Origin: Anaerolineales bacterium
GTDB taxonomy: Bacteria > Chloroflexota > Anaerolineae > Anaerolineales > UBA11579
Reading direction: 5' to 3'
DNA: 64,000 nucleotides
NCBI GenBank assembly: GCA_025808555.1
Contig: CP075526.1
Location: 62,001-126,000, forward strand
Under the pieces are notes generated by a model. The model saw nothing but the letters and a program-made list of their open reading frames with translations. It ran no database searches and had not been told where the DNA came from. Made by a program: the position numbers and the translations under genes. Below, piece by piece: positions 56,642 through 64,000 of this stretch (its first letter is position 1; each line of letters begins with the position of its first letter).

Positions 56642-57580
56642 TTAAAGTTTCTCGGCCACTCTCAAGCGGGCGCTGCGCGCCCGGGGGTTGGCCTGTATCT
56701 CTTCCTCGCCGGGCAGCACCGGCTTGCGGGTCAGCTCGCGCAGGCTGGCGATGTGCCCGCAGGTGCACACCGGCTGGCCGGGCGGGCAAATGCAATCCCG
56801 GCTCTCCTGGCGGAAGTACTGCTTGACCTGGCGGTCCTCCAGCGAGTGGAAGGAGATCACCGCCAGCCGCCCTCCCTGCTTGAGCGCCGCTACCGCCTGC
56901 GGCAGCACCGCTGCCAGCGAGTCGAGCTCGGCGTTGACGGCGATGCGCAGGGCCTGGAAGCTGCGCGTGGCCGGGTGCAACCCTGTGCGCTTGCCGCCTA
57001 GCGCCTTTGCCACCACCGCGGCCAGCTCGGTGCTGGTGTGCAGCGGGCGGGCGGCCACGATGGCGCGTGCCACTCGGCGTGACTGGCGCTCTTCGCCGTA
57101 CTCGTACAGCAGATCGGCCAGCTCGCCTTCGGGCAGAGTATTGACCAGGTCGGCGGCGCTGCGGCCGGCGGCCGGGTTGAAGCGCATATCCAGTGGGCCT
57201 TCCTTTTGGAAGGAGAAGCCGCGCTCGGCCTGGTCAAACTGCATCGACGATGCGCCCAGGTCGAGCAGGATGCCATCCACCACGGGCCAGCCCAGCGCCG
57301 CCAGGTGCTGGGCCAGGTCTGCATACGAGCCCTGGCGGATGTGCGCCCTTTCACCGAAGGGCGCCAGCCGCTGGGTGGCGAGGGCCAGCGCGGTGGGGTC
57401 TACATCCAACCCCAGCAGCTGGCCGCCTGGGTGGCTGCCCTCCAGCAGCCCCCCAGCGTGCCCACCCGCCCCCAGCGTGCCATCTACGTATAGACCGCCG
57501 CTGCGGGGAGCTAATGCTTCGAGTGTTTCTTTGTAAAGTACGGAAAGATGCGCGGGCTGGCCGCGGCCATCTGCATTCAT
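56642..57580 (-). CDS. rsmH: 16S rRNA m4C1402 methyltransferase RsmH (MraW)
   Basis: A 312-residue SAM methyltransferase. Seen: HLSVLYKETLEAL, YVDGTLGAGGHAGGLL (SAM motif), LLGLDVDPTALALA, DGILLDLGASSMQFDQAERGFSF, LDMRFNPAAG, RTGLHPATRSFQALRIAVNAELDSL, GGRLAVISFHSLEDRQVK. It methylates C1402 of 16S rRNA. It is the second gene of the cluster, 1 bp after mraZ. Confidence 0.98.
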   Translation of the reverse strand: MNADGRGQPAHLSVLYKETLEALAPRSGGLYVDGTLGAGGHAGGLLEGSHPGGQLLGLDVDPTALALATQRLAPFGERAHIRQGSYADLAQHLAALGWPVVDGILLDLGASSMQFDQAERGFSFQKEGPLDMRFNPAAGRSAADLVNTLPEGELADLLYEYGEERQSRRVARAIVAARPLHTSTELAAVVAKALGGKRTGLHPATRSFQALRIAVNAELDSLAAVLPQAVAALKQGGRLAVISFHSLEDRQVKQYFRQESRDCICPPGQPVCTCGHIASLRELTRKPVLPGEEEIQANPRARSARLRVAEKL

Positions 57581-57581
57581 G

Positions 57582-58025
57582 CTAGTTTTTTGAAGTCAGG
57601 TCCACACCCGAGAAGCTGCCCGGGTCATCCTTCATGGCCTGGTCAATACGGCCACGGACTTTGGTCCAGGCCTCCTGCGGCCAGATCTCGAACTGGTCGC
57701 TGATACCGACCAGCTTGACCTCGGAGCCGAGCTTGAACTCATCCCGCAGGAACTGCGGGATGAGGATGCGACCGCTGCTGTCGGGCTCGACGCGCTCGGC
57801 CTGGCCGGTGATGACACGACGCAGGTCACGCACCTTAGGGTCAGTGAAGCTGAGCGCTTCGAGTTGGGTCACCATCGCTTTGAAGGACTCAGGCAGCATG
57901 ACCACCAGGTTGCCATCCAGCCCGCGCGTGATGACCCCGCCCTGCGCAAGCAGCTGGCGGAAGCGGGCCGGCACCGTGAGGCGGCCCTTGTCATCGATGG
58001 AGTGAGAGTATTCGCCTAGAAACAT
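57582..58025 (-). CDS. mraZ: Transcriptional regulator MraZ
   Basis: A 147-residue protein with two AbrB-like SpoVT swapped-hairpin repeats: FLGEYSHSIDDKGRLTVPARFR and AERVEPDSSGRILIPQFLRDE. MraZ forms a ring and represses its own operon by binding repeated TGGG-type boxes; four such boxes precede this gene. ATG 58025 is the usual start of the first repeat. It is the first gene of the dcw cluster. Confidence 0.98.
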   Translation of the reverse strand: MFLGEYSHSIDDKGRLTVPARFRQLLAQGGVITRGLDGNLVVMLPESFKAMVTQLEALSFTDPKVRDLRRVITGQAERVEPDSSGRILIPQFLRDEFKLGSEVKLVGISDQFEIWPQEAWTKVRGRIDQAMKDDPGSFSGVDLTSKN

Positions 58026-58075
58026 AAGTTCTATTTGTGGGTTAATTGCAGAACGCCGGGATAGTTCCCGGCGCT

Positions 58076-58137
58076 CCACTTTATGCCACTTCGTCCCACA
58101 AGTCCCCACAGTATACGATATTTCGCCCATAATGCAA
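58076..58137 (-). promoter_or_regulatory. Promoter with four MraZ boxes
   Basis: On the minus strand TTGCAT (58132-58137), a 16-bp spacer and TATACT (58110-58115) are followed at once by four GTGG repeats whose complements (CCAC) start at 58076, 58086, 58096 and 58106: an exact 10-bp period. MraZ binds such repeats in other bacteria. A CGCCGGGA/TCCCGGCG hairpin (58054-58073) lies between the boxes and mraZ. Confidence 0.85.
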
Positions 58138-58183
58138 GCAATTGGTCCCACGAGGAGTTACTCCATTGGTACTAAGGGAAAAT

Positions 58184-58210
58184 AAAAACGGGACGCTTAT
58201 TGCGTCCCGT
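58184..58210 (-). terminator. Terminator of the deacetylase operon
   Basis: ACGGGACGC / GCGTCCCGT stem with a TTATT loop; on the minus strand TTTTTAT follows. Confidence 0.88.
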
Positions 58211-58236
58211 TGGTTTGTGATCAAGGCGAGTGTCTC

Positions 58237-59292
58237 TTAGCCTACATCACGCGTGCCGGGGCCGCGGCGGGCCATGTCGTACAGCTCCTGCTCGTAGGCA
58301 TCCCGCAAGAGCGCAGGCATATTGGTGGTCTGGCCTGCGTGGCGGAAGGCAGCCTTCTCGGCCCAGATGCGCTGGACGATAAAGGGCACATCGCTCTGCA
58401 GGTCCTGCGTATCGTAGAACAGGCCCAGCCAGGGATGGCGCTGGCGGATATCCGCCAGCAGCTTGCGCGAGAGGCCGTTGCCTGAGTACGGGAACGAGAG
58501 GGTCACGCGCTCCTGGCCGGTGATGGCTTGGACTTCGCGGGCAGATGTGACGATCTCGCTCTCGATCTCAGCGTCGCTCAGAGTGGCCAGCTTGGCGTGG
58601 CGCACGGTGTGGGCGCCGATGGTGAAACCATCGGCGTGCAGGGCGCGCACCTGCTGGCGCGTCAGGTACGGGGTCCGTTCCTGCAAATACGCTTTGACGT
58701 CCACGCCCAGCATCTTGGCGGTCATATCGATCACGCCTTCTTCGGCGGCTTGCTGGGTCTTGATCCAGCGCTCAAAGCTGGCGGCATCAGAGAGGCTGAG
58801 CCCCAAGGCATTGTTGAGGCTGGTGAGCACCATCTTGGCCGCATCGCGCTCCAAGGTGCGCATCTGTTCGATGCATAGTGAGGTCTTGTTGCGATAGAAC
58901 ATGCTGGCATTGTCCAGCCAGCTAGTGGTGACGTAAAAAGTGCATGGAATGCGATGCTTGAGCAGCAAGGGACGCACCACGCTGTAGCATTCACTGAAGC
59001 CATCATCGAACGAGAGGTGCATGGCACGGCGCGGCAGGGGTTCACCATGCAGACGATGGGCTTCGATCTGGGCGTCGCTGACGAGAATGTAGTGTCGCTT
59101 GATGTACTCCAGCGCAGCCTCAAAACGGGCCACCGGCTCCGGGGCGTAGAGGTGCTGCACATGCGGCAGCACTTCATCCGATACGGAATGATAAAAGACG
59201 CCGACCACATCCCGTGGGAACAAAGCCTGATACGCGCCCAGTGGCAGCGCCCGCCCCACCCCACGCAGTAATTTGCCTGCCAGGCGCCTCAT
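58237..59292 (-). CDS. Polysaccharide deacetylase (NodB-type)
   Basis: A 351-residue protein with a carbohydrate esterase 4 fold. Motif 1 is MHLSFDDGFSE (catalytic D, metal D). The metal histidines are in IGAHTVRHAKL (HxxxH-type), and SFPYSGNG is near motif 3. The region GVFYHSVSDE is an early conserved strand. The family removes acetyl groups from GlcNAc-type polymers. No signal peptide is visible. ATG 59292 overlaps the GNAT stop (ATGA). Confidence 0.9.
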   Translation of the reverse strand: MRRLAGKLLRGVGRALPLGAYQALFPRDVVGVFYHSVSDEVLPHVQHLYAPEPVARFEAALEYIKRHYILVSDAQIEAHRLHGEPLPRRAMHLSFDDGFSECYSVVRPLLLKHRIPCTFYVTTSWLDNASMFYRNKTSLCIEQMRTLERDAAKMVLTSLNNALGLSLSDAASFERWIKTQQAAEEGVIDMTAKMLGVDVKAYLQERTPYLTRQQVRALHADGFTIGAHTVRHAKLATLSDAEIESEIVTSAREVQAITGQERVTLSFPYSGNGLSRKLLADIRQRHPWLGLFYDTQDLQSDVPFIVQRIWAEKAAFRHAGQTTNMPALLRDAYEQELYDMARRGPGTRDVG

Positions 59293-60425
59293 GTGAACAC
59301 CATATCGCCGTCGGTGTAGTGCTGCGTGAACTCGCCGCTGGCGATCGCCTTTGCCAGCGGGCTGTTGCTGGCACGCGGGTGCAGCTGCAGCGTGCGCTGC
59401 AGGCGCAGCAACATCAACAGCCGCGCCAACGGATTGAGCGGCTTGGCCAGCTCGGCCGGACCTTCGATGATGCGCGCCCCGCGGCGAACGGCCGCCCACA
59501 GGGCGGTCGAGAGCAGGCGGCCGGGCGGCAAGGTGCTGTCCAGCACCTTGAGCACGCCGCGCCCGCGGATCTTTGAAAACTGCAGCAGCGCATACTCCTG
59601 CGCGGTGCCAACGCCAAAGATCTCAAAGCCAGAACGCCAATCGGTAAATTCGTAATCCTTCCAGGCCGTCTCGGATTGCCAGGGCGTGACCCAACGATGC
59701 TCCAGCATCCAGTTGAGCACGGCGGCATCTCGGTAGAAGCCCGTGCCGGCCGCGGGCGCGACGACAAACTCCATCGGCGGCTCGAACTTTTTACGCAGAG
59801 GCAGCTGCCACAGGCCCAGCGCGGCGATCAGATAAAAAACAGGCCGCAGCAGCCAGCCAATCAGAAACTCGAAGACACTATGAAAAAAAGCCATTAGCGG
59901 CTCGATACGGACGGGCTTGCCGAGCAAGGCGGCCAGCTTGCGCAGGCCGCGCAACAGCAGATTGATGGGGTTATAGCGGCCCAGCACATCAAAGTTGATG
60001 CGCACATACTCCATCGGGGCCACTTCCTGAAAACCGAACTTGGCGCTGACCCGGCGGGCCGGGGCGCTGCCCACGATGGCCAGATCGACATCCAGATCCA
60101 GGGCTGCCTGCATCAACTGCGAGCCGAGCCCCTTGCCCAGCATATCTTTGCTGACCGCCCAGGTAGTGAGCCAATGCATCCGGTGCAGTTGACCAGCATG
60201 GGCCAACTGCACGGCCATCAGCCCGAAGTAGCCCACCGGGCGCTCGCCCTGCAGGGCGAGCAGCAGGGCTACGTCTTCAGGCTCGGCGTGGGGGTTGTAG
60301 CTCATGGCGATGGCGCGGTGCGGCGTAATGGGGATGAATGCGCCACGCGGGGCGCGCTCGGCATAGCGTGCTGCCTTTTTTGGCAAGTCCTTGAGCGGGA
60401 TGCGTTCAATGCGAATGGAGTCCAT
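59289..60425 (-). CDS. GNAT-fold acyltransferase with extra membrane-like segment
   Basis: A 378-residue protein. The first about 130 residues look like a GNAT domain (LLALQGERPVGYFGLMAVQ, WLTTWAVSKDMLGKGLGSQLMQAAL as the acetyl-CoA loop, then VGSAPARRVSAKFGFQEV). A hydrophobic segment follows (about 190-220, FLIGWLLRPVFYLIAALGLW). The C-terminal half (about 230-378) may be a second GNAT-like domain. It is coupled by ATGA to the polysaccharide deacetylase, suggesting modification of a cell-surface glycan (inference). Confidence 0.75.
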   Translation of the reverse strand: MDSIRIERIPLKDLPKKAARYAERAPRGAFIPITPHRAIAMSYNPHAEPEDVALLLALQGERPVGYFGLMAVQLAHAGQLHRMHWLTTWAVSKDMLGKGLGSQLMQAALDLDVDLAIVGSAPARRVSAKFGFQEVAPMEYVRINFDVLGRYNPINLLLRGLRKLAALLGKPVRIEPLMAFFHSVFEFLIGWLLRPVFYLIAALGLWQLPLRKKFEPPMEFVVAPAAGTGFYRDAAVLNWMLEHRWVTPWQSETAWKDYEFTDWRSGFEIFGVGTAQEYALLQFSKIRGRGVLKVLDSTLPPGRLLSTALWAAVRRGARIIEGPAELAKPLNPLARLLMLLRLQRTLQLHPRASNSPLAKAIASGEFTQHYTDGDMVFT

Positions 60426-60481
60426 ACAAGCCGTGATGATACCAAAACCCACTCACCCGCTTAGGAGTCTTTGTTTTTAAC

Positions 60482-60511
60482 CACAGATGAACACAGATAA
60501 ACGCAGATAAA
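60482..60511. repeat. Three 10-bp tandem units
   Basis: CACAGATGAA, CACAGATAAA and CGCAGATAAA in tandem. This type of CACAGAT array is seen as a dispersed intergenic element in many environmental bacteria. Confidence 0.7.
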
Positions 60512-60514
60512 AAC

Positions 60515-60576
60515 CAGATTGCTTCGTCCGTTTGCAGCTTGCATTCCATGCAAGCTGCAATACGCCTCGCAATGAC
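60515..60576 (-). repeat. Dispersed repeat family A, copy 2
   Basis: On the minus strand GTCATTGCGAGGCGTATTGCAGC..GCTGCAAACGGACGAAGCAATCTG. Both ends and the inner hairpin match copy 1 at 31854-31907; only the loop differs. Confidence 0.78.
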
Positions 60577-60580
60577 TGGC

Positions 60581-61437
60581 TTATTGCCAGTAACTCTTCA
60601 CCACCTCAATCACCTGTGCGTGATAGCTGCGGCCAAACAGATTGAGGTGGTTAAGCAGATGGTACAGGTTATACAGGCTTAGCCGCTGGCGCCAGCCCGG
60701 CTCCAGCGGGCGTTCGGCTTCATAGGCCGCATAGAATTCGAGCGGGAAGCCGCCGAACAGCGCGGTCATGCCCAACTCGGCCTCGGCCCAGCCGTAGTGA
60801 GCGGCCGGGTCGATGAGTGCGGGCGCGCCGGCGCCATCCGTGATGGCGTTGCCCGCCCACAGGTCGCCATGCAGCAAGCTGGCCGGCTGCGCGGGAACCA
60901 GCTGCGGCAGCCTGGCCGCCAGACGTTGGATGGCGGCTACCTCGTCCGCATCCAGCAGGCCGTGGCTATGCGCAAGGCGGGCTTGGTAGCCCAGCCTGCG
61001 CACGGCGAAAAAGGCAAAGCCATCCGCCATCCAGCCGTTGGGCTGCGGCGTACTGCCAATGTAGTTGTCGTGGGCAAAGCCGAATTGCGGGCTGGTGTGC
61101 TGGTGTAGCTGCGCCAAGCCGCGGCCAAGCTGCTGCCAATAATCTGCGGCGCGGGTAGCCGGTTGCAGGTCTTCGAGCAGAAGCAAATCTTCGCCGACCA
61201 GGTGGACCTCAGGAACTCGCAGGGTTTGTGTGGCAGCCAAGGCCGCCAGCCCCTCAGCCTCACGGGCGAACATATCCGCCGGAGCTGCGAGTTTGTCTTT
61301 ATAAAGAAGCGAGCGCCCGTCTGCGTGAGCAGATGGGCGCCGTTGTTGATACAGCCGCCCGCAGCCGGGCGGCTGGAAACGAGGCCGCCGTGACCGTTGG
61401 CGCTCAGCCAATCCTGCACGGCAACAGGTAGGCTCAT
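60581..61437 (-). pseudogene. Fructosamine kinase-like gene with one frameshift
   Basis: The N-terminus (61437: MSLPVAVQDWLSANGHGG, PAAGGCINNGAHLL, GARFFIKTN) and the rest (APADMFAREAEGLAAL, LLLLEDLQPA, FGFAHDNYIGSTPQPNGW, LLHGDLWAGNAI, DPAAHYGWAEAELGMTALFGGF) are in different frames. The break is near 61292-61294; one extra A in an AAA run would restore about 285 residues. The full set of FN3K motifs is present. FN3K enzymes phosphorylate ketoamines so that they detach from glycated proteins. ATG 61437 overlaps the phosphatase stop (ATGA). Either a recent mutation or a sequencing error. Confidence 0.8.
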
Positions 61438-61931
61438 TTGAGCTTCAGCTGGCCTGCTTCCAAGGCGCGCAACAGGCCACGCACGCTGCGGTCTACGATG
61501 TCGTAGACGGTCTCGAAACCCTGCGGGCCGTCGTACCAGGGGTCGGGCACGGCCACGGCGCCATCCGCATCCGGGTCAAAGCTGCGCATCAGGTGCACTT
61601 TGGCGCGCTGCTCCTCAGTACGGGCCAGGCTGAGCAGGTTGTTCATGTTCTCAAGATCCATAGCGATGATGAGGTCAAAGGCGTCCAGGTCCTGCGCTTT
61701 GACCTGTCGGGCGCGGCCATCGTACACAAAGCCGCGCCGCTGGGCGGTGCGGCGCATGCGCTCGTCCGGCCGCTCGCCGACATGGTAAGCGGCCGTGCCG
61801 GCCGAGTCGACCTCGTACTTGTTCCCTACCCCGGCCTCGTTGGCGACATGCTCGAAGAGCTTCTCGCCCAGCGGGCTACGGATGATGTTGCCGAGGCAGA
61901 CGAAGAGGATGCGGGTGGGAGCGTCAGTCAT
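61434..61931 (-). CDS. Low-molecular-weight protein-tyrosine phosphatase
   Basis: A 165-residue LMW-PTP. P-loop VCLGNIIRSPLGE (CX5RS with C near 12 and R near 18) and the acid loop VPDPWYDGPQGFETVYDIV (general acid D). The usual CLGNICRSP is here CLGNIIRSP, so the second cysteine of the redox pair is replaced by Ile. Coupled by ATGA to the fructosamine-kinase-like gene, the same pairing seen in many bacteria. Confidence 0.95.
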   Translation of the reverse strand: MTDAPTRILFVCLGNIIRSPLGEKLFEHVANEAGVGNKYEVDSAGTAAYHVGERPDERMRRTAQRRGFVYDGRARQVKAQDLDAFDLIIAMDLENMNNLLSLARTEEQRAKVHLMRSFDPDADGAVAVPDPWYDGPQGFETVYDIVDRSVRGLLRALEAGQLKLK

Positions 61932-62066
61932 GCGGCGATGATACCAAAGGGAATAAGGCAAGGATGAAGGCGGAAGGATGAAGCGAGAAGCACGGTGTTC
62001 TGTAATTGCGAGCCGCTTGCTTTCCTACAGAGAACCCTAGGTCATGAAAACCTGGTCGGCTTTTTA

Positions 62067-62109
62067 TGACCTAAAGGATTCCTCCTCGGCTACGCCTCGT
62101 CGGAATGAC
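62067..62109. repeat. Dispersed repeat family C, copy 2
   Basis: TGACCTAAAGGATTCCTCCTCG..TCGGAATGAC; the reverse complement matches 18095-18141 at both ends. Confidence 0.72.
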
Positions 62110-62113
62110 TCTC

Positions 62114-64000
62114 TTACCCCTGTTTTCTCTGCTCCGCGTCCAGCACAGCCACAGCGGTCATGTTCACAATGTCCTGCACCTGGTCGCCGGTTTGCAGCAC
62201 CTGGATGGGCGCGCCGAGGCCGAGCAGAATGGGGCCAATGGTGTGCGCGCCGCCCAGGCGGTTGAGCAGCTTGTAGCTCACATTGGCTGACTCCAACGAA
62301 GGGAAGACCAGCACGTTGGCATTCTTGACCTTGCTGAAGGGGTAGCGCTTCTCAATGATCTCGGGCACTACGGCGGTGTCCGCCTGCATCTCGCCATCGA
62401 TCACCAGCTCCGGCGCCCGCGTCTGCACCAGCTCGACGGCCTTGCGCACCTTGAAGGATTGCGGGTGCGGTGTGGCGCCAAAGTTGGAGAACGAGAGCAT
62501 GGCCACACGCGGCTCCAGGCCGATCTGGCGGGCAAAATCCGCCGCCAGGATGGCAATGTCGGCCAGATCCTCGGCGCTGGGGTCGATGTTCACGGTGGCA
62601 TCCGTGAACAAGTACACGCGGCGCTCAATGATGAGGATGTAGACGCCACAGGCTTTGTTGACCCCGGGGGCGGTGTGGTGAATTTGCAGGGCCGGGCGGA
62701 TCACTTCGGGATATTCAAAGGTGCGGCCAGAGATCATCGCGTCGGCATCGCCCATCTTGACCATCATAGCGGCAAAGGCGTTGCGGTCACGCAGCATCTT
62801 CTCCGCGCTGACCTGGGTTACACCGCTGCGTTGGCGCAGTTGGTAGTAGGCTTCGTAATAGGCTTCCATCTTGTCAAACTGGCGCAGATCCACAATCTCA
62901 GGCTTGTAATCCAGCCCCAGGTCGGCCAGCTGCTGCTCGATCACTTCGGGCCGGGCGATCAGGATGGGATGGGCAATGCCCTCGTCCTCCACCTGAGCCG
63001 CGGCGCGGATGATCTTGCTGTCCTCCCCTTCCGGGAAGACCACGCGGGTGCGCTGCTTGAGCTGCTTGGCCTTGTTGATGAAGTACTGGCGCACCTGCTG
63101 GCCGCGGCCCTGGCGCAACGCCAGCTCTTCACGATAAGCCTCCAGGTCCACCGGCTGCTGGGCCACGCCGGACTGCATGGCCGCTTCGGCCACGGCAGGC
63201 GCCTCCCACAGCAGCACGCGCGGATCGAACGGCTTGGGGATGATGTAATCCGGCCCAAACTTGAGGCTGTCGATGCCATAGGCACGCAGCACACTGTCGG
63301 GCACGTCCTCACGCGCCAGCGTCGCCAGCGAGCGGGCGGCGGCGATCTTCATTTCGTCGTTGATGGTGCGGGCGCGCACATCCAGCGCGCCACGGAAGAT
63401 GGAGGGGAAGCCCAGTACGTTGTTGATCTGGTTGGGATAGTCTGAGCGGCCGGTGGCCACGATCGCGTCCGGCCGGGTTTGCTTGGCCAACTCGTAACCG
63501 ATCTCTGGGTCAGGGTTGGCCATGGCGAAGATCAGCGGCTTCTTGGCCATGGTCTTGACCATTTCGGGGGTCAGCAGGCCGCCCACCGAGAGGCCGTAGA
63601 ACACATCCGCGCCGTTCATGGCATCCGCCAGCGTGCGCGCCTTCGTGTCCACGGCCAGCTCTTCCTTATATGAGTTCATGCCTTCGGTGCGGCCTTTGTA
63701 GACCACGCCCTTGCTGTCCACCAGCAGCACATTCTCCGGCTTGGCGCCCAGCTTGATCGCCATGCGGGCGCAGGTCAGCGCCGAGGCGCCGGCGCCGGAG
63801 ACCACGATCTTGACCTTCTCAATTTTCTTGCCCTGCAATTCCAGGCCGTTCAACAAGCCGGCGCTGGCGATGATGGCGGTGCCATGCTGGTCATCATGAA
63901 AGACGGGGATATCCAGCATTTCGATCAGGCGGCGCTCCACCTCAAAACATTCAGGGGCTTTGATGTCCTCCAGGTTGATGCCGCCAAACGTGGGCGCAAT
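62114..64000 (-). CDS. maeB: NADP-type malic enzyme with phosphotransacetylase-like domain, 5' part missing
   Basis: The frame stays open to the window end, so the N-terminus is missing; about 628 residues are seen. The malic enzyme part has APTFGGINLEDIKAPECF, VFHDDQHGTAIIASAG and the NAD(P) site VVSGAGASALTCARM, then FAMANPDPEIG and GRSDYPNQINNVLGFPSIFRGALD. From about 310 residues before the stop, VVFPEGEDSKIIRAA opens a phosphotransacetylase-like domain that usually binds acetyl-CoA as a regulator in MaeB. The reaction is malate to pyruvate plus CO2. Confidence 0.96.
   Translation of the reverse strand: MAPTFGGINLEDIKAPECFEVERRLIEMLDIPVFHDDQHGTAIIASAGLLNGLELQGKKIEKVKIVVSGAGASALTCARMAIKLGAKPENVLLVDSKGVVYKGRTEGMNSYKEELAVDTKARTLADAMNGADVFYGLSVGGLLTPEMVKTMAKKPLIFAMANPDPEIGYELAKQTRPDAIVATGRSDYPNQINNVLGFPSIFRGALDVRARTINDEMKIAAARSLATLAREDVPDSVLRAYGIDSLKFGPDYIIPKPFDPRVLLWEAPAVAEAAMQSGVAQQPVDLEAYREELALRQGRGQQVRQYFINKAKQLKQRTRVVFPEGEDSKIIRAAAQVEDEGIAHPILIARPEVIEQQLADLGLDYKPEIVDLRQFDKMEAYYEAYYQLRQRSGVTQVSAEKMLRDRNAFAAMMVKMGDADAMISGRTFEYPEVIRPALQIHHTAPGVNKACGVYILIIERRVYLFTDATVNIDPSAEDLADIAILAADFARQIGLEPRVAMLSFSNFGATPHPQSFKVRKAVELVQTRAPELVIDGEMQADTAVVPEIIEKRYPFSKVKNANVLVFPSLESANVSYKLLNRLGGAHTIGPILLGLGAPIQVLQTGDQVQDIVNMTAVAVLDAEQRKQG

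Overview
The window looks like chromosome from a Chloroflexota bacterium, most likely class Anaerolineae. The evidence is its moderately high GC, bacterial promoters and intrinsic terminators, small lipoproteins with T/P-rich linkers and NBR1-Ig-like or SH3b domains, a SufBCD-SufS-SufU set with its own regulator, a T-box on valS, adenosylcobalamin-dependent ribonucleotide reductase with NrdR, and a Gram-positive-style dcw cluster (mraZ to ftsZ). No CRISPR array, insertion sequence, rRNA or prophage gene was seen. Taxonomy is inferred from gene families only.

Layout. 1-1478: end of an SRAP gene, a DinB-fold gene and an ASCH-like gene. 1522-4612: valS with a T-box leader. 4657-6843: MBL-fold hydrolase, JAMM peptidase, membrane protein. 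6904-11246: plus-strand run of dienelactone hydrolase, YraN, MiaA, acyl-CoA ligase and HAD phosphatase. 11501-19891: iron-sulfur locus, with sufC-B-D-hypothetical-S-U-Rieske on the minus strand and DinB, sufR and a SufT-like gene on the plus strand. A 24-bp sequence is repeated exactly at both predicted promoters and is the likely SufR operator. 19932-26882: esterase, tRNA-Pro, lipoprotein, small proteins, FAH-family protein, RpiR regulator, tRNA-Val, ZIP transporter. 26978-30088: a 1036-residue SHMT-GcvT fusion. 30132-34501: small hypothetical, a broken membrane gene, dispersed repeats, two lipoproteins, a deoxynucleoside kinase. 34553-39220: nrdR-nrdJ and an M1 aminopeptidase. 39427-40518: zinc-ribbon membrane protein.

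40657-58025 is one long minus-strand division and cell-wall cluster: mraZ, rsmH, ftsL-like, ftsI, murF, mraY, murD, ftsW, murG, cvpA-like, murC, a 58-residue unknown, murB, ddl, ftsQ, ftsA, ftsZ. Nearly all genes overlap or abut. It starts at a promoter followed by four 10-bp-spaced MraZ boxes and ends at a strong terminator. murE is missing from its usual place. 58237-64000 holds a polysaccharide deacetylase and GNAT pair, a frameshifted fructosamine-kinase-like gene, a low-molecular-weight tyrosine phosphatase and the truncated maeB malic enzyme.

The most unusual items are: the shared SUF operator; a triplicated 17-bp ribosome-binding-site/start-codon unit that makes two ATGA-coupled mini-ORFs ahead of a lipoprotein; the SHMT-GcvT fusion with an extra degenerate GcvT-like module; histone-H1-like basic tails on SufD and on its operon neighbour; and the unknown small gene between murC and murB. 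Several single-base breaks (30895-31488, 60581-61437) may be real decay or assembly errors.
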